DNA of 64,000 nt from Kitasatospora acidiphila (GTDB taxonomy: Bacteria > Actinomycetota > Actinomycetes > Streptomycetales > Streptomycetaceae): assembly GCF_006636205.1 (NCBI RefSeq), contig NZ_VIGB01000003.1:6202501-6266500 (forward strand), given 5' to 3'. The notes beneath the pieces were generated by a model, which did no database searches, was not told where the DNA came from, and saw nothing but the letters and a program-made list of their open reading frames with translations. Position numbers and translations under genes: made by a program. Shown here one piece after another: positions 63,834 through 64,000 of the stretch (the first letter of the stretch is position 1; every line of letters begins with the position of its first letter).

Positions 63834-64000
63834 TCAGGCCGCCTGCGGGACCAGTTCGTGCATCTCGTCCTGGCCGTCCCGGATGCAGCCGTAGCTGCAC
63901 TCGGGGACGGGGTTCCAGGCACCGGAGAGGGCGCCGAGCGGTTCGGAGACCACGATGCGGGTCTCGTCGGAGACCAGGCGCAGGGTGCCGACCTCGGGGT
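63834..64000 (-). CDS. Class II glutamine amidotransferase, C-terminal end (continues past the window)
   Basis: The last 54 or so codons are visible: PEVGTLRLVSDETRIVVSEP, then LSGAWNPVPECSYGCIRDGQ and a stop. The phrase VVSEPL..AWNPVPE matches the end of actinobacterial class II (Ntn-type) amidotransferases. The catalytic N-terminal Cys would be off the right edge. Confidence 0.65.
   Translation of the reverse strand, partial: PEVGTLRLVSDETRIVVSEPLGALSGAWNPVPECSYGCIRDGQDEMHELVPQAA

Noticed and set aside
63478..63922. Small frames on both strands around 63.7 kb
   Set aside because: They run through tRNA-Val and its terminator.

Overview
The window is high-GC actinobacterial DNA, very probably from a streptomycete (Streptomyces or Kitasatospora). 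The evidence is GC-saturated third codon positions, frequent GTG/TTG starts, the fasR-fabD-fabH-acpP-fabF operon, DUF3145 and DUF3052 genes, a one-gene pyruvate dehydrogenase E1 (aceE), and a chromosomal ter cluster next to a tRNA-Val.

Left end (1-9057): an accessory region. A type I-E cas3 (running off the left edge) is divergent from a CRISPR array of 28-nt repeats and about 33-nt spacers. The array was once continuous, with about 53 repeats. An IS21-family element (istA, istB, multiple terminal repeats, 5-bp target duplication) sits inside one repeat and splits it. Repeats decay at the right end, so the leader is on the cas3 side. The array also holds an exact tandem duplication of six spacer units and further duplicated spacers. 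Right of it, a 45-nt piece identical in form to a tRNA 3' half, preceded by direct repeats, looks like an attachment site. The CRISPR-Cas block may therefore lie in an integrated island whose right edge is near 8.75 kb.

Core region (9-30 kb): LCP cell-wall ligase, a SEDS (FtsW/RodA) glycosyltransferase, an ArsR regulator with a P-type cation ATPase, a MarR regulator divergent from an NADPH oxidoreductase, DUF3145, the fatty-acid synthesis operon with its PucR-type regulator, pirin, PhyH dioxygenase, hydrolase, flavin reductase, and an XRE/DUF89 pair divergent from a second methionine aminopeptidase.

Middle (30-47 kb): variable genes. Two HAD phosphatases, a broken LysR gene, a secreted M9 collagenase, a secreted B-lectin, two small secreted proteins, an SDR/LysR pair, a SitI3-like protein, a PHP metallohydrolase, a GDSL lipase, a serine hydrolase, a MerR/aldo-keto reductase pair, a DUF1023 hydrolase and a TetR regulator.

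Right (47-64 kb): aceE, DUF3052, an AhpE-type peroxiredoxin, then a tellurite/stress (ter) cluster: two TerD, a TerC-like membrane protein, a DUF2637 membrane protein, a TerA-like protein, a TerD with a long Pro-rich tail, and a predicted metabolite-synthesis module (CitE-like aldolase, phosphoribosyltransferase-TRSP, StiP). It ends with an FmdB zinc ribbon, a coiled-coil protein, tRNA-Val and the end of a glutamine amidotransferase.

Six single-base frame breaks interrupt otherwise well-conserved genes, including fabF, which should be essential. Most lie in C or G runs. Sequencing or assembly indels should be excluded before any of these genes is called a pseudogene.
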